Below are positions 19,621 through 29,317 of a stretch of DNA of 64,000 bases, piece after piece. The notes beneath the pieces are model-generated. The model made no database searches. It was not told where the DNA came from and worked only from the letters and a program-made list of their open reading frames with translations. How positions within the stretch are numbered: position 1 is the first letter of the stretch; every line of letters starts with the position of its first letter. Source of the stretch: Puia dinghuensis (GTDB lineage: Bacteria; Bacteroidota; Bacteroidia; Chitinophagales; Chitinophagaceae); the NCBI GenBank assembly GCA_026225275.1, contig JAMFSL010000016.1, positions 113,560 to 177,559 of the forward strand, in the 5' to 3' direction. A program made the position numbers and the translations under genes.

Positions 19621-20982
19621 ATGATTTACCTGACAAAAATAAAAAGCCGATTTTTTGGCGAACATGCCCGGACAACGAAGGCCAATAAGAACATCATTTA
19701 CTCCTTCCTTATAAAAGGCCTTAGTATCGGTTGCCAGTTCGCCATGGTGCCCCTTACCCTGCACTACCTGGACAAGGAAAGATATGGGATCTGGCTGACG
19801 ATGGCCTCGATCGTCAGCTGGTTCAGCTTCTTCGACATCGGTATCGGCAATGGCCTGCGTAACAAACTTTCCGAGGCGCTGGCCAAAGGAGATACCCGGA
19901 TGGCCAAAATCTATGTCAGCACTTCCTACGCCTTCGTAGGCGCCATCTTCCTGACACTGATGTTGTTGTTCTGGATCGTCAACCGTTTCATCTACTGGCC
20001 GCACGTCATCAACACCCAGCCCGGACTGGCCGCAGAACTCAGCAAAATGATGCTGGTCGTATTTTCTTTTTTCTGCCTTCAGTTTATCCTCAATCTGATT
20101 GGCAATATCCTTTTCGCCCACCAGGAATCCGCCCTCACCGGCCTGATCAATCCATTGGGCAACTTATTGTCCCTGACGATCATCTTTATCCTGACGCTGA
20201 CCACCCCCGGCTCTCTGTTCTGGGTTGCCGTCGTCTTCAGCGCCTCTCCTGTGCTGGTGCTGCTGATCTTCAATGCCCTGTTCCTCGGCTGGAAATACCG
20301 CGATATCGCCCCGGGCTTCCGGTATATCCAATTCCGCCATTCGAAAGATCTTTTCGGGATGGGATTGCAGTTCTTTGTCATCCAGATCGCCTTTATCGTG
20401 ATGTACTACAGCGCCAATATTGTCCTGACGAAACTCTTTGGTCCCGCCGAAGTCACTGTCTACAATATCGCTTATAAATATTTTACCATCGCCCTCCTCG
20501 TCAACGGCATCATTACCGCCACCTACTGGTCGGCTTTTACCGATGCATATGTCCGGGAGGAATGGACCTGGATCAGACAAACGATCCGACGGATGGAAAA
20601 AGTGACCTATTTCTTGATGGCCATGGTCGTCGTCTCGACTGTCCTGGCGAATAAACTCATCGGACTCTGGTTGCACAACGCTGTCCAGGTGCCCCTTTCC
20701 ATGCAGATCATCCTTTGCATTTTCACCCTGATCAGCCTGATCGCCGCCCCGCAGCACATCTTCCTGAATGGCACGGGTAAGGTCAGACTGCAGCTCTATA
20801 CTGCCATCTACAGCATCATCGTCACTATCCCCCTGGCCCTGCTGTTCTGCAAGACCTTCCACCTGGGACCCGAAGGGGTCATCCTGGCCATGATCTGTAC
20901 CAGCCTGCCGGTCACTCTCCTGTATAGGATCCAATACAATAAAATAATGAGCGGAAAAGCCAAAGGGATTTGGATTCGATAG
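19621..20982 (+). CDS. Polysaccharide flippase (Wzx-like, MOP superfamily)
   Basis: This 453-residue protein has about 12 to 14 membrane helices spread over its length, with the start of the RfbX/Wzx fold (IIYSFLIKGLSIGCQFAMVPLT and ERYGIWLTMASIVSWFSFFD). It would move lipid-linked repeat units across the inner membrane. I use the ATG at 19621, four bases after the Wzc stop. A longer in-frame extension reads back into wzc and is not credible. Confidence 0.88.
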   Translation: MIYLTKIKSRFFGEHARTTKANKNIIYSFLIKGLSIGCQFAMVPLTLHYLDKERYGIWLTMASIVSWFSFFDIGIGNGLRNKLSEALAKGDTRMAKIYVSTSYAFVGAIFLTLMLLFWIVNRFIYWPHVINTQPGLAAELSKMMLVVFSFFCLQFILNLIGNILFAHQESALTGLINPLGNLLSLTIIFILTLTTPGSLFWVAVVFSASPVLVLLIFNALFLGWKYRDIAPGFRYIQFRHSKDLFGMGLQFFVIQIAFIVMYYSANIVLTKLFGPAEVTVYNIAYKYFTIALLVNGIITATYWSAFTDAYVREEWTWIRQTIRRMEKVTYFLMAMVVVSTVLANKLIGLWLHNAVQVPLSMQIILCIFTLISLIAAPQHIFLNGTGKVRLQLYTAIYSIIVTIPLALLFCKTFHLGPEGVILAMICTSLPVTLLYRIQYNKIMSGKAKGIWIR

Positions 20983-20999
20983 CCCAACCAAACAACATT

Positions 21000-21929
21000 A
21001 TGGCCAATAAGAAAAATAGAACGGTCGGCGATATAGTTGAGTATAAATTTTACTCCTTACTGGGCCGTCTGTGCAGGCTGGCCTTATCCATCTTCACCCG
21101 CCGTAAATTACCGGCAGACAAGCCATTGTCGGATGTCAGCCTGGTCCTTTTTTCAGGCCGGAAAAGCGCAAAAATGGTCAAAGCCGTCCTGCTTTCTATC
21201 TATTACCGCTGGGAAAAGATCCCTACCGTGATCCTTGTGTCCGACGGCACCCCGAATGAGACGTTGCAGGCAGTCATGCAGTTCTGGCCCTTCCCCTTTG
21301 AAGTGAAATCCTGGGAAGATTGCGCCGCCTTCCACCGGCAAAAAGGCCGGCATTCGATCGTCGAGTTCGCCCGGATCAATGTCTATGCCCGCAAACTCCT
21401 GACGGTGCTGGCTGAGGCGGAGATCCGGCCTGTTCTCTATTGCGATACTGATGTCCTCTGGTTCGCTGAACCACGGCTGCCCGATCCGGCCTCAGGTAAC
21501 GGCTTCATCATGCGGATATCCCGGGATAATATGCATTGCTATCACCCGCCGGCCCTCCGCTACCTCAACCGGCTCGATCTGATGGAAAAGCCGGCTATTA
21601 ACTGCGGCATTGTCTACCTGTCGGGATCGGCATACGACAACTACCCCGGATTCGAAGAACTCCTGCAGTTCATGAAGATCTTCGACGAACCTTTTGCCGA
21701 ACAAACGACCTTCGCCCTGCTGGCAGACAGGCTGGGCGACACCTGGAGCGAAGAAGAGATCATCGTCAGCACGGAAGATATCCATTGGCCGCTCATCCCG
21801 CGCTACCCATTCTCCGGTACCCAGTCGGCACGTCATCATGTGGCGACGAAACATTCCTGGTTCTGGCGGGATATCCTGCTGATTGTTTTATTCAAACGAA
21901 AAAAACACTACCGGCCGACAGCGGCTTAA
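21000..21929 (+). CDS. Putative glycosyltransferase with DxD motif
   Basis: The protein is 309 residues from the ATG at 21000, 17 bases after the flippase gene. VILVSDGTPNETLQAVMQFW and VLYCDTDVLWF resemble the nucleotide-sugar fold and metal-binding DxD of GT-A enzymes. AINCGIVYLSG and the FAEQTTFALLAD stretch are similar to GT8-like and related families. The exact family and sugar are not clear. Its place between flippase and polymerase supports a role in building the repeat unit. Confidence 0.72.
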   Translation: MANKKNRTVGDIVEYKFYSLLGRLCRLALSIFTRRKLPADKPLSDVSLVLFSGRKSAKMVKAVLLSIYYRWEKIPTVILVSDGTPNETLQAVMQFWPFPFEVKSWEDCAAFHRQKGRHSIVEFARINVYARKLLTVLAEAEIRPVLYCDTDVLWFAEPRLPDPASGNGFIMRISRDNMHCYHPPALRYLNRLDLMEKPAINCGIVYLSGSAYDNYPGFEELLQFMKIFDEPFAEQTTFALLADRLGDTWSEEEIIVSTEDIHWPLIPRYPFSGTQSARHHVATKHSWFWRDILLIVLFKRKKHYRPTAA

Positions 21930-21931
21930 CC

Positions 21932-23227
21932 ATGCAACGGATCGCCGCATATAAAAATCAGTCCTGGATCGATTGGATCGCCATGTTCCTCCTCATTGGC
22001 GTAACCGCCAATCCATTCTTCTATGCGTCGGTGGAAATGCTTTTCCTCTCCACCGCCGTACTCCTGGTCTTCTGGTTGATCAAAGAGGGTGACCGCATAA
22101 AGCTGAACAGCTATTTCTGGATCTATGTTGCCATCCTGACCTGCCTTCAGCTCTGCCAGAGCCTTGTCTATCACATGTTCCCCCTCAAAACTTTCCTCGG
22201 CGAATATCTCCGGATCATCTTCGCGGTCTTCGCGGTTTGCATACTCGGTCAACGCTTTTTCGACCAATTCGTCAAATTCGTATACGTCTTCGCGGTGATC
22301 AGCCTGTTCTTCTATATCCCCTGCATGCTCGTCAAATCCCTCGGCCCCTTCCTGGTCCAACACGTCGCCGCACATATGATGTCACCTTTTTCCCGCGGCG
22401 ATATAGGGGATTTTTATGCCAGCCACGAAAACATGATCATCTTCAACCTGGGCCAGATAGACCTGCACCGTAACTCGGGCTTCTACTGGGAACCCGGAAC
22501 GCACGGCGGATTTCTCGTCATGGCCCTTTTTATCAACCTCTTCTATCGGAAAGAAAAATGGACGTCCCGTTTTAATCTGCTATTTCTCTTTACTATCGCG
22601 ACGACCCTGTCCACTACCACCTATCTCGCCGTTTTCTTCGTGGTGCTGGCCTCCCTCAAAGAGCAATTTATCAAAAGACCCCTGATATCCTTTTCACTCC
22701 TCCTGATCATCGCAGGCGGAGCCTTCCTCCTTTACAATAAACTGGATTTTCTGAATAAAAAGATCGACCAGCAGATCGAAAAAAGCAATAACGGCGTGGC
22801 GGGAGAAAGCCGTTTCGGCAGCCTGCTCGCCGACATCCAAATGGTATCGGAACATCCGCTGATCGGCACGGGACGTAACATGGAAATGAAATTTGGAAAG
22901 AACGTAGCCAATATCCCATTAAGACTCCTGCATCGTAACAATGGTATCGGGGTATTGCTGAGCACCTACGGGATCCTTTTCATCTTCTATTTCTTTTATC
23001 TTAACTGGCGAACCTTCTACAAAATACTGGGCAACAGGATTAACGCCACCCTTCTCCTGATCCTGCTGTTGATCCTCGGTTTCTCGGAAGATTATTTCTT
23101 CAGGGCTTTCTTCATCGCGCTACCTCTTTATTGCGGCGTCACGATCACCCCGGTGCCGCGTATCGTGGTCTGGCGCTCAAAAAAATTACGTTTAGGCAAG
23201 ACTCCATTGATGTATGAATACGACTGA
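21932..23227 (+). CDS. O-antigen/exopolysaccharide polymerase-like membrane protein (Wzy-like)
   Basis: The 431-residue protein starts at ATG 21932, two bases after the previous stop. It has around ten membrane helices with a large periplasmic loop before the last group, as in Wzy/WaaL proteins. The NSGFYWEPGTHGGFLVMAL segment and the later GESRFGSLLADIQMVSEHPLIGTG segment are typical of O-antigen ligase/polymerase (RfaL) domains. It would polymerise repeat units in the periplasm. Its end overlaps the next gene by 14 bases. Confidence 0.85.
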   Translation: MQRIAAYKNQSWIDWIAMFLLIGVTANPFFYASVEMLFLSTAVLLVFWLIKEGDRIKLNSYFWIYVAILTCLQLCQSLVYHMFPLKTFLGEYLRIIFAVFAVCILGQRFFDQFVKFVYVFAVISLFFYIPCMLVKSLGPFLVQHVAAHMMSPFSRGDIGDFYASHENMIIFNLGQIDLHRNSGFYWEPGTHGGFLVMALFINLFYRKEKWTSRFNLLFLFTIATTLSTTTYLAVFFVVLASLKEQFIKRPLISFSLLLIIAGGAFLLYNKLDFLNKKIDQQIEKSNNGVAGESRFGSLLADIQMVSEHPLIGTGRNMEMKFGKNVANIPLRLLHRNNGIGVLLSTYGILFIFYFFYLNWRTFYKILGNRINATLLLILLLILGFSEDYFFRAFFIALPLYCGVTITPVPRIVVWRSKKLRLGKTPLMYEYD

Positions 23228-24122
23228 ACAACAACCCATCCGGATAGCGGCGATCATCCCTACCTTCAATCGGGCCGCTAGCCTGAAGAATATTCTCACC
23301 TGTCTCGGACAGCAGGTGTTCGATGATTACCACGTCAGCCTTTTACCCGTTGCCGTCGTAGACGGCTCTACTGACGAAACGCTGGATATGCTGACACAGG
23401 AATTTCCCGATGTGACGGTCGTCCACGGAGACGGCAGTTGGTGGTACACCCGGTCGATCAACGAAGGGATCAAAAAAGCCCGCCAGCTCGATTGCCACCT
23501 GATCCTTACCCTCAACGACGACATCACCTTTCCTCCGGGGTATGTCCTTACTTTGCTCCGCGATCATATCCGCAGCGGCCCGGACTCGATCATCGGATCA
23601 GTATCTATCAGCACCGGCAACCCCAGCCTTATCACCTTTTCCGGCGTTTCCAAAGTCGACTTCTTCCTCAAAGAATTCAACTATATCCCAAAATTCTCCC
23701 CTATAGACGAGGCCTCGCTCGATGGACTGAAACCCTCCGTGGTACTATCCGGCCGCGGCATCCTCTATCCGGCAAAAACCTTCGATCGTTTCGGGCTCTA
23801 TGACGAAAAGCTCATTCAGTATGCTTCGGAAACGGATTTTACCTACACCGCATCCCGGCAGGGCTTACCGGTTTTCATCTCCTACAATGCAAGGATATAT
23901 GAGAACATCCGGACCACCTCGGCCGGCGCTGTCTTTAACAATCCCTCCCTGGCTGCGTTGCTCAAAAGCTTTCGCAACAAATACTCCATAAACTCAATCG
24001 TCAAGATCAGGTATTATTCTATCAAGCACCGGGGCCCGGTTGTAGGATCGCTGCTTACCCTCTGGCGGACAATGGGCGTGGTCAAGAATTTTGCCCTGGT
24101 TAAATTAAAACTCAAAAAATGA
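23214..24122 (+). CDS. Glycosyltransferase family 2 (rhamnosyltransferase-like)
   Basis: This 302-residue GT-A enzyme opens with IAAIIPTFNRAASLKNIL. It has AVVDGSTDET, the DGSWWYTRSINEGI stretch and LILTLNDDITFPPGY, where NDDI is the DxD-like metal site. The pattern is closest to WcaE/rhamnosyltransferase-type GT2 members. The start overlaps the polymerase gene by 14 bases, and the end overlaps the next glycosyltransferase by 4 bases (ATGA), so it is tightly coupled within the operon. Confidence 0.88.
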   Translation: MNTTEQQPIRIAAIIPTFNRAASLKNILTCLGQQVFDDYHVSLLPVAVVDGSTDETLDMLTQEFPDVTVVHGDGSWWYTRSINEGIKKARQLDCHLILTLNDDITFPPGYVLTLLRDHIRSGPDSIIGSVSISTGNPSLITFSGVSKVDFFLKEFNYIPKFSPIDEASLDGLKPSVVLSGRGILYPAKTFDRFGLYDEKLIQYASETDFTYTASRQGLPVFISYNARIYENIRTTSAGAVFNNPSLAALLKSFRNKYSINSIVKIRYYSIKHRGPVVGSLLTLWRTMGVVKNFALVKLKLKK

Positions 24123-25135
24123 AGATCCTATTTCTGTCCCATCAATGGACCCGGAACTCTCATCTTTCGTTGTATAGCGGTTTTAAACGATTCATTCATT
24201 TCGCAGCGCTCCACAATGATGCTACCCTGGTGACCTTTGGACCGGAAGAGACGGAATACCGGGAAGATAATGTCAGGGTGATCACGGTCAAGGGCGCCAA
24301 AAAAGATTATTTCTTTTCGAAAAGAATGGCCATCTCCCGCAAGGGCAAGGAACTCGCCGGACAGTTCGACGCGATCCATTCGATCGTTTCCGATTGCACT
24401 TATTATCTGCCCGAAAATCAGTTCACCATGACGCTGCACGTATTGCCTGGCGTCGTTAAATACAAGGAATTCAAACAAAACGCTTTCCTCTTCCTGAAAT
24501 ACCACGTTATCCAGAAAAGAGCATTCCGGCGGGCAAAAGAGATCGTCTGCGTCAGCCGCAACCTGCTGGCAGCCATTCCCCAAAAATACCAATCCAAGGC
24601 CCGGTTCATCCCGCATGGCGTCGATACGGAATTCTGGGACCCGGCACTGGCAAAAATGCCCGCCGCCTTTCCCGAAGGCGGATACGTACTCTGCGTCGGC
24701 TCGCATGGCCTGGACATGCAGCTCTTCCGTGAATTTATCGAGGCTAACCCATCGGTCCCTTTTGTCATGGTGGGAGTGAAAGAGAGGTTGGGTGACCATT
24801 CGAATGCACACTACCTTACCAAAATATCCGACGAAGATCTTCGCGATCTGTACCTGGGCGCCGGCCTGACTTTCAGGCCCATGTTGTTCGCGACCGCCAA
24901 TAACTGCATCCTCGAATCCCTGGCGATGGGTAAGACCGTGCTGGCCAATCGGATTGCAGGCGTCACCGATTACCTGACTGACGACACCTGTGTATTCATG
25001 GACACCCTTAAAGATAAGTCCCTGGCAAATTTACAGGCCCTTCGTCTCGACCCCATTACCTTGCGACAGACCACGATAGAAAAATTCGGCTGGCCCCGCA
25101 TAGTAAACGACTATTTAGCGATCTATAATCAATAG
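24119..25135 (+). CDS. Glycosyltransferase family 4-like
   Basis: This 338-residue GT-B enzyme has an N-terminal acceptor domain (MKILFLSHQW) and a C-terminal domain with VLCVGSHGLDMQLF and NNCILESLAMGKTVLANRIA. The last includes the ExxxxG-type donor-binding helix. The middle segment RAKEIVCVSRNLLAAIPQKY and FIPHGVDTEFWDP are classic GT4 linker motifs. The sugar is unknown. It overlaps the GT2 gene by 4 bases and precedes another GT4 gene by 4 bases. Confidence 0.85.
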   Translation: MKILFLSHQWTRNSHLSLYSGFKRFIHFAALHNDATLVTFGPEETEYREDNVRVITVKGAKKDYFFSKRMAISRKGKELAGQFDAIHSIVSDCTYYLPENQFTMTLHVLPGVVKYKEFKQNAFLFLKYHVIQKRAFRRAKEIVCVSRNLLAAIPQKYQSKARFIPHGVDTEFWDPALAKMPAAFPEGGYVLCVGSHGLDMQLFREFIEANPSVPFVMVGVKERLGDHSNAHYLTKISDEDLRDLYLGAGLTFRPMLFATANNCILESLAMGKTVLANRIAGVTDYLTDDTCVFMDTLKDKSLANLQALRLDPITLRQTTIEKFGWPRIVNDYLAIYNQ

Positions 25136-25139
25136 CAGC

Positions 25140-26258
25140 ATGGACCAAAAGAAAAAAAAGATAGCCGTCATCGGTTTGAAAGGGCTCCCGCCATTCGGGG
25201 GCGCCGCTAACGTAGGCGACACGATAATCGAACGCCTGTCCGGAAAATATGATTTCACCATCTATGCCACAGCCTCCCATACGACACACAAAGGCGACTA
25301 TAAAGGCGCCCATCAGGTCGTCTTTGCACGTTTCCCGATAAAAAAGCTCAACGTATTCTATTATTACATCGCTTCAGCCTTCCATGCCGTATTAGCCCGC
25401 AAGTACGATCTGGTCCACCTGCACCACATGGACGGCGCATTTACCCTCCTGCTGCTCCGCCTTAGATATAAAGTCATCGCCACAGGCCATGGTCAGCCTT
25501 ATGCCAATGGCAAATGGGGCAAATGGCTAAATCCTTATTTCAGGACCAACGAATGGCTGCAGGCCAGGCTCTCCAATCACCTTACCGTAGTATCCCGTGA
25601 CCTCCAACGGAATTACAGCCGGTTGCTGCCTCCGGAAAAGATCACCTATATTCCTAATGGCGTCACGTATCTCGCCCCTTCCACCGCAGAGATCTCAGCC
25701 GTCCCCGGCAGTTATATCCTCTTTTCCGCAGGACGCATCATCTCGACAAAAGGGCTGCATATCCTCTTGTCCGCCCTCCGGATTTGCGGCTACAAGGGTA
25801 AACTGATTGTACTGGGAGATCACTTACAACGGCAAGACTATGCTCAACAACTTTTTGACCTGGCAGCAGGCCTGGATGTCGAATTCAAGGGGCTCCTCAA
25901 AGACAAGGCATTGCTCAATGCCTATGTAGCCGGCGCCAGATTATTCGTGTTTCCCTCCACGCTAGAAGGAATGTCCATGATGCTCCTTGAAGTCGCATCA
26001 CTGCGCACCCCCGTCATCTGCTCCGATATCGTTCAGAATACCGACGTCTTCGATAAAGACGAAATGCTCTTCTTCCGGTCAGGGTCGGACACCGACCTGG
26101 CCGAAAAAATAACCTGGGCGCTCAATCACCCGGAAGAAATGAAGGTCATGGCCGAAAAAGCATGGGCATCACAGGTCGTCAAATATGAGAGCTCGGTGAC
26201 CACCCGTCAGTATGATGAGGTCTTCCAACAATTCCTGACCGACCAGCCGGGCAAATGA
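25140..26258 (+). CDS. Glycosyltransferase family 4
   Basis: The 372-residue protein has the GT4 opening IAVIGLKGLPPFGGAANVGD, LVHLHHMDGAF, HLTVVSRDLQRNY, ITYIPNGV, ILFSAGRIISTKGLHILL and FVFPSTLEGMSMMLLEVAS, the last being the EX7E region. It is the last plus-strand gene of the locus and ends flush against the 3' end of an opposite-strand glycosyltransferase gene. Confidence 0.9.
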   Translation: MDQKKKKIAVIGLKGLPPFGGAANVGDTIIERLSGKYDFTIYATASHTTHKGDYKGAHQVVFARFPIKKLNVFYYYIASAFHAVLARKYDLVHLHHMDGAFTLLLLRLRYKVIATGHGQPYANGKWGKWLNPYFRTNEWLQARLSNHLTVVSRDLQRNYSRLLPPEKITYIPNGVTYLAPSTAEISAVPGSYILFSAGRIISTKGLHILLSALRICGYKGKLIVLGDHLQRQDYAQQLFDLAAGLDVEFKGLLKDKALLNAYVAGARLFVFPSTLEGMSMMLLEVASLRTPVICSDIVQNTDVFDKDEMLFFRSGSDTDLAEKITWALNHPEEMKVMAEKAWASQVVKYESSVTTRQYDEVFQQFLTDQPGK

Positions 26259-27563
26259 TCAACCTTTCTTCGCGATCATCTCCGCATGCCGGTCGATCAT
26301 CTCCGCATAGCGGGCCATCATCTCCTGGACAATGATGCCGGGATCATGCCGGCGATGCGCAACATGATAAGCCGCTTCCGCCATTTCCATAGCCGGTCCC
26401 GGAGCATCCAGCATCTCCTGGATACATCCCGCCAGGGAATAAGGATCCCCATCCTGGTATAAGACACCTTGCTGTTTGTCCTGCAAAAGAGAGGCTGTTC
26501 CACCTGCATACGAGGCAATGATAGGGATGCCAGCCAGCATCGCTTCACAAAGGCTGTTGGGGCTATTCTCGATGTGAGAGACCTGAATGTAAATATCTGC
26601 CTGTGAAAAATGATCGGCCAGTTCCTGCTCGTCCAATGTCCCCAACAACCGGATATTCAATGTTCCCAGGTTCTCTATACGTTTCTGCCACTTAAACAGC
26701 TTCACCAGCGGCTGACCTTCCTTTATTCCGGCTACCAACCACGTAAAAGCAATTCCATTTTTGCAAAGGATCTCAGCCGTGTCGATCACTGTCTCGAATC
26801 CTTTATATAAAGAAGCACTCGACGTAGTAAAAAGGACAACAGATCCACGGGACTTATCCGATTGATGTCTCACCTCTTCCCATTTTCTCTGGTAGAATTC
26901 CGGCCGGATCACCTCATCAAGATGAAAATATTCGGCCTGCGGCGCCATAGCCTTGGAAACCCGCCGGTCCCAGTCCGTTCTTCCAAAGAGGAACTCCGCC
27001 TTCCGCATGATCTCCTGCTCGATCTTTGCCCTTTTCAGCCAGATCTTGTAATCGGCCCCGAAAAAAGCATACCCGGAACGCAACTGGCGCAACAGACCCG
27101 GCATGGACATACCTGAAAAGTATTTCTTTTCATATGCGGTCAGCACCCCTTGGATGGAAATGACTACGGGAATATCCCGGATATGATGGAGAATAACACC
27201 GAATGGTGACTCTGTACCATGGATATGAATAATATCCGGCTTAAAACGCCTGATGATGTCCAGGAATTTCGTAACGTTCTCATTGTATTCCGCCACCCCT
27301 TTCAACCGGTTTAACAATCGCCTCTTTTTATTATGACCAATCCGCTGAATGGGGAAGTACCAGGTCTTGTTCAATTCGAAAGCATCCATGGGAACGTCAT
27401 GATAAAATGCCAACCCCAGTTCACAATCCCCATACTCTTCCACCGCTCGCTGAAGAGCCGGAATCCACCCGCTGCCTGCTACCCTCACCTTCAATGTATC
27501 GGCACTTAATCCCGGAGCATTGGCAAACCACAAAACCTTCATCTGCCTTTTGTCCTTTTGCAT
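26259..27563 (-). CDS. Glycosyltransferase family 4, opposite strand
   Basis: This GT4 protein has about 434 residues from ATG 27563. ATG 27542 (MKVLWFANAPG, preceded by AAAAGG) is an equally good start. It shows DIIHIHGTESPFGVI, VVLFTTSSASLYKGFETV and ENSPNSLCEAMLAGIPIIAS, which form the acceptor-side His motif and the donor-binding EX7E-like region. It is transcribed towards the main operon, with no bases between the two stop codons. It probably belongs to the same polysaccharide locus but has its own transcription. Confidence 0.87.
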   Translation of the reverse strand: MQKDKRQMKVLWFANAPGLSADTLKVRVAGSGWIPALQRAVEEYGDCELGLAFYHDVPMDAFELNKTWYFPIQRIGHNKKRRLLNRLKGVAEYNENVTKFLDIIRRFKPDIIHIHGTESPFGVILHHIRDIPVVISIQGVLTAYEKKYFSGMSMPGLLRQLRSGYAFFGADYKIWLKRAKIEQEIMRKAEFLFGRTDWDRRVSKAMAPQAEYFHLDEVIRPEFYQRKWEEVRHQSDKSRGSVVLFTTSSASLYKGFETVIDTAEILCKNGIAFTWLVAGIKEGQPLVKLFKWQKRIENLGTLNIRLLGTLDEQELADHFSQADIYIQVSHIENSPNSLCEAMLAGIPIIASYAGGTASLLQDKQQGVLYQDGDPYSLAGCIQEMLDAPGPAMEMAEAAYHVAHRRHDPGIIVQEMMARYAEMIDRHAEMIAKKG

Positions 27564-27597
27564 CAATTATTTTTGGACCGCAATATAACCAATAATG

Positions 27598-29250
27598 TTA
27601 TTTTGTCTTCAATCCGTTGAGCAAAGCACTGCCGATAGGAACACCCCATCCCGACACCGCATCGTATCCCGGCCCGGCACTGTAACCGCCAATGGAGGCG
27701 GTATCATTATTTCCGACGGTGATATCCCGGCATACGGACAGCCCCAGGGCTTGGCCGTTGGCGTCTGCCCCATATAGCAATGGGCTAAGATAACCAACCG
27801 GCGTTCCCAGACTCGCATTCAGTCGCGCAACCAGGCTGGCCCATAAAGGAGTCGCCGCGCTCGTGCCGCCGACTACCCCGCCTTGTCCGTCCACTACCGT
27901 CCAGTAACCCGTATTGGCGCTGCCATCCGCCGCTACATCAGGCACCACGCGGCCTTCGATGGAACCCGGATTGATGGATTGAATGCTGACGGTCTGCCAG
28001 GACGGCCGGGCAAACTGGGTGCTCACTCCACCGCCTGTACTGCCGCCATTGTCCGCGCGTAACCCGTCCCCATCCTTCCAGGCCGTTTCTGTAATCGCCC
28101 CCGATGACGACTTTTTCAAGGTCGTCCCGCCGACAGCCAGCACATAAGGGCTGGCAGCGGGAAAGTCCACATGCGCATGACCGTCAGTCACCCCATCGCT
28201 GGAACCATCGTCACCGGCTGCAACACAAATAGTGACACCCAGCAGTGCCGCTGATTGCAAAGTTTCATTGATCGAAGTGATCGCCCCCGCAGTCCAGCCG
28301 CCCGAAGCGTCTTCCGCATATCCCCAGCTACAGGACAGCACAGTCAGCGGAAACTCCGTATCATGTATCGCCATATCGATGGCATCGACCCAGCCGCCTT
28401 CATCGAAAGTTGAAAAGAATACTACAATGGTAGCCGCCGGACAGACACCCGCCACCACCTCCACATCCAGCATGACCTCATCCTCATCCCCGTCTTTCTG
28501 GTTGGTCGGCGTATTGTTGACGGATACGGCTTGTACGGTAGGCACCGATACCCCGGCATCCTGGCAAAACGTGGCGAGATCGGATGCAAAATAGCCGCCC
28601 CCGAATTCCAGCAGACCAACGGTCTGCCCTTTCCCGTCACCGGCAGGAAAAGAATAGATCGTCGCCAGCTCCGCCGGAAAAAACCACGCCCTGCTAGCCT
28701 CCGCCCGCGTGGCCAGATCCAGTGAAGTCCTCCTTTTCTTTATCGGACGCCTCTTCACCAGCTTGCGGTTATCCAGGCCGAAGACCGCAGTGACTATACC
28801 GGCCAATTCGGCCGGAATATGAATCTCTCCCGTTCTGCCCCGGTAGTTACCTCCGGGATGTGAATAATGAAATAGTTTTACCCGGAAAACGGATTCTACT
28901 ACGCTGGCACGCCCTCCCGCACGGATGCTGCAGCTGATGGGACTTTCTTTCAGAATACGCAATCCCAAACCGGTCAGCACGGCCTTGACTGTATCAATGT
29001 CCTCCTGGGCCGCGCCATATTCCTCATTCAATTCCTCCCTTGTCAATATCTTGCCGGGTAGCCCCGCAGGTTCAGGTAAAGGTTTTTTACGTCTGACTTT
29101 GAGGGTCACTTCAATCCATTCATCCGCATCTGCCACACCCAGCACATGGGCTCCCGGCAGCACAGCTCGCTGACTTCCCGCCAAAACGACATAGGATCCC
29201 GGTCCATTGGCCGAAGTCCCCGCGGGGGCCTCCTGATTGGTTGATTTCAT
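27598..29250 (-). CDS. S53 family peptidase (sedolisin/kumamolisin-like)
   Basis: The protein is 550 residues from ATG 29250. A 30-residue in-frame extension to 29340 would overlap the upstream gene. The first ~190 residues look like the pro-kumamolisin activation domain (LTREELNEEYGAAQEDID to AVFGLDNRKLVKRRP). The mature domain has EVMLDVEVVAG, holding the catalytic Glu and Asp, and GGTSAATPLWASLVA, holding the catalytic Ser. These form the Ser-Glu-Asp set of acid-active sedolisins. There is no clear signal peptide, so the export route, if any, is not visible. It follows a DUF1016 nuclease gene on the same strand. Confidence 0.88.
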   Translation of the reverse strand: MKSTNQEAPAGTSANGPGSYVVLAGSQRAVLPGAHVLGVADADEWIEVTLKVRRKKPLPEPAGLPGKILTREELNEEYGAAQEDIDTVKAVLTGLGLRILKESPISCSIRAGGRASVVESVFRVKLFHYSHPGGNYRGRTGEIHIPAELAGIVTAVFGLDNRKLVKRRPIKKRRTSLDLATRAEASRAWFFPAELATIYSFPAGDGKGQTVGLLEFGGGYFASDLATFCQDAGVSVPTVQAVSVNNTPTNQKDGDEDEVMLDVEVVAGVCPAATIVVFFSTFDEGGWVDAIDMAIHDTEFPLTVLSCSWGYAEDASGGWTAGAITSINETLQSAALLGVTICVAAGDDGSSDGVTDGHAHVDFPAASPYVLAVGGTTLKKSSSGAITETAWKDGDGLRADNGGSTGGGVSTQFARPSWQTVSIQSINPGSIEGRVVPDVAADGSANTGYWTVVDGQGGVVGGTSAATPLWASLVARLNASLGTPVGYLSPLLYGADANGQALGLSVCRDITVGNNDTASIGGYSAGPGYDAVSGWGVPIGSALLNGLKTK

Positions 29251-29317
29251 ATGAACGATTATTTGATTCGGGTAAGATTCCCAAAATTCGTGCTGGAATT
29301 TATCCCCCCTCCTGATT

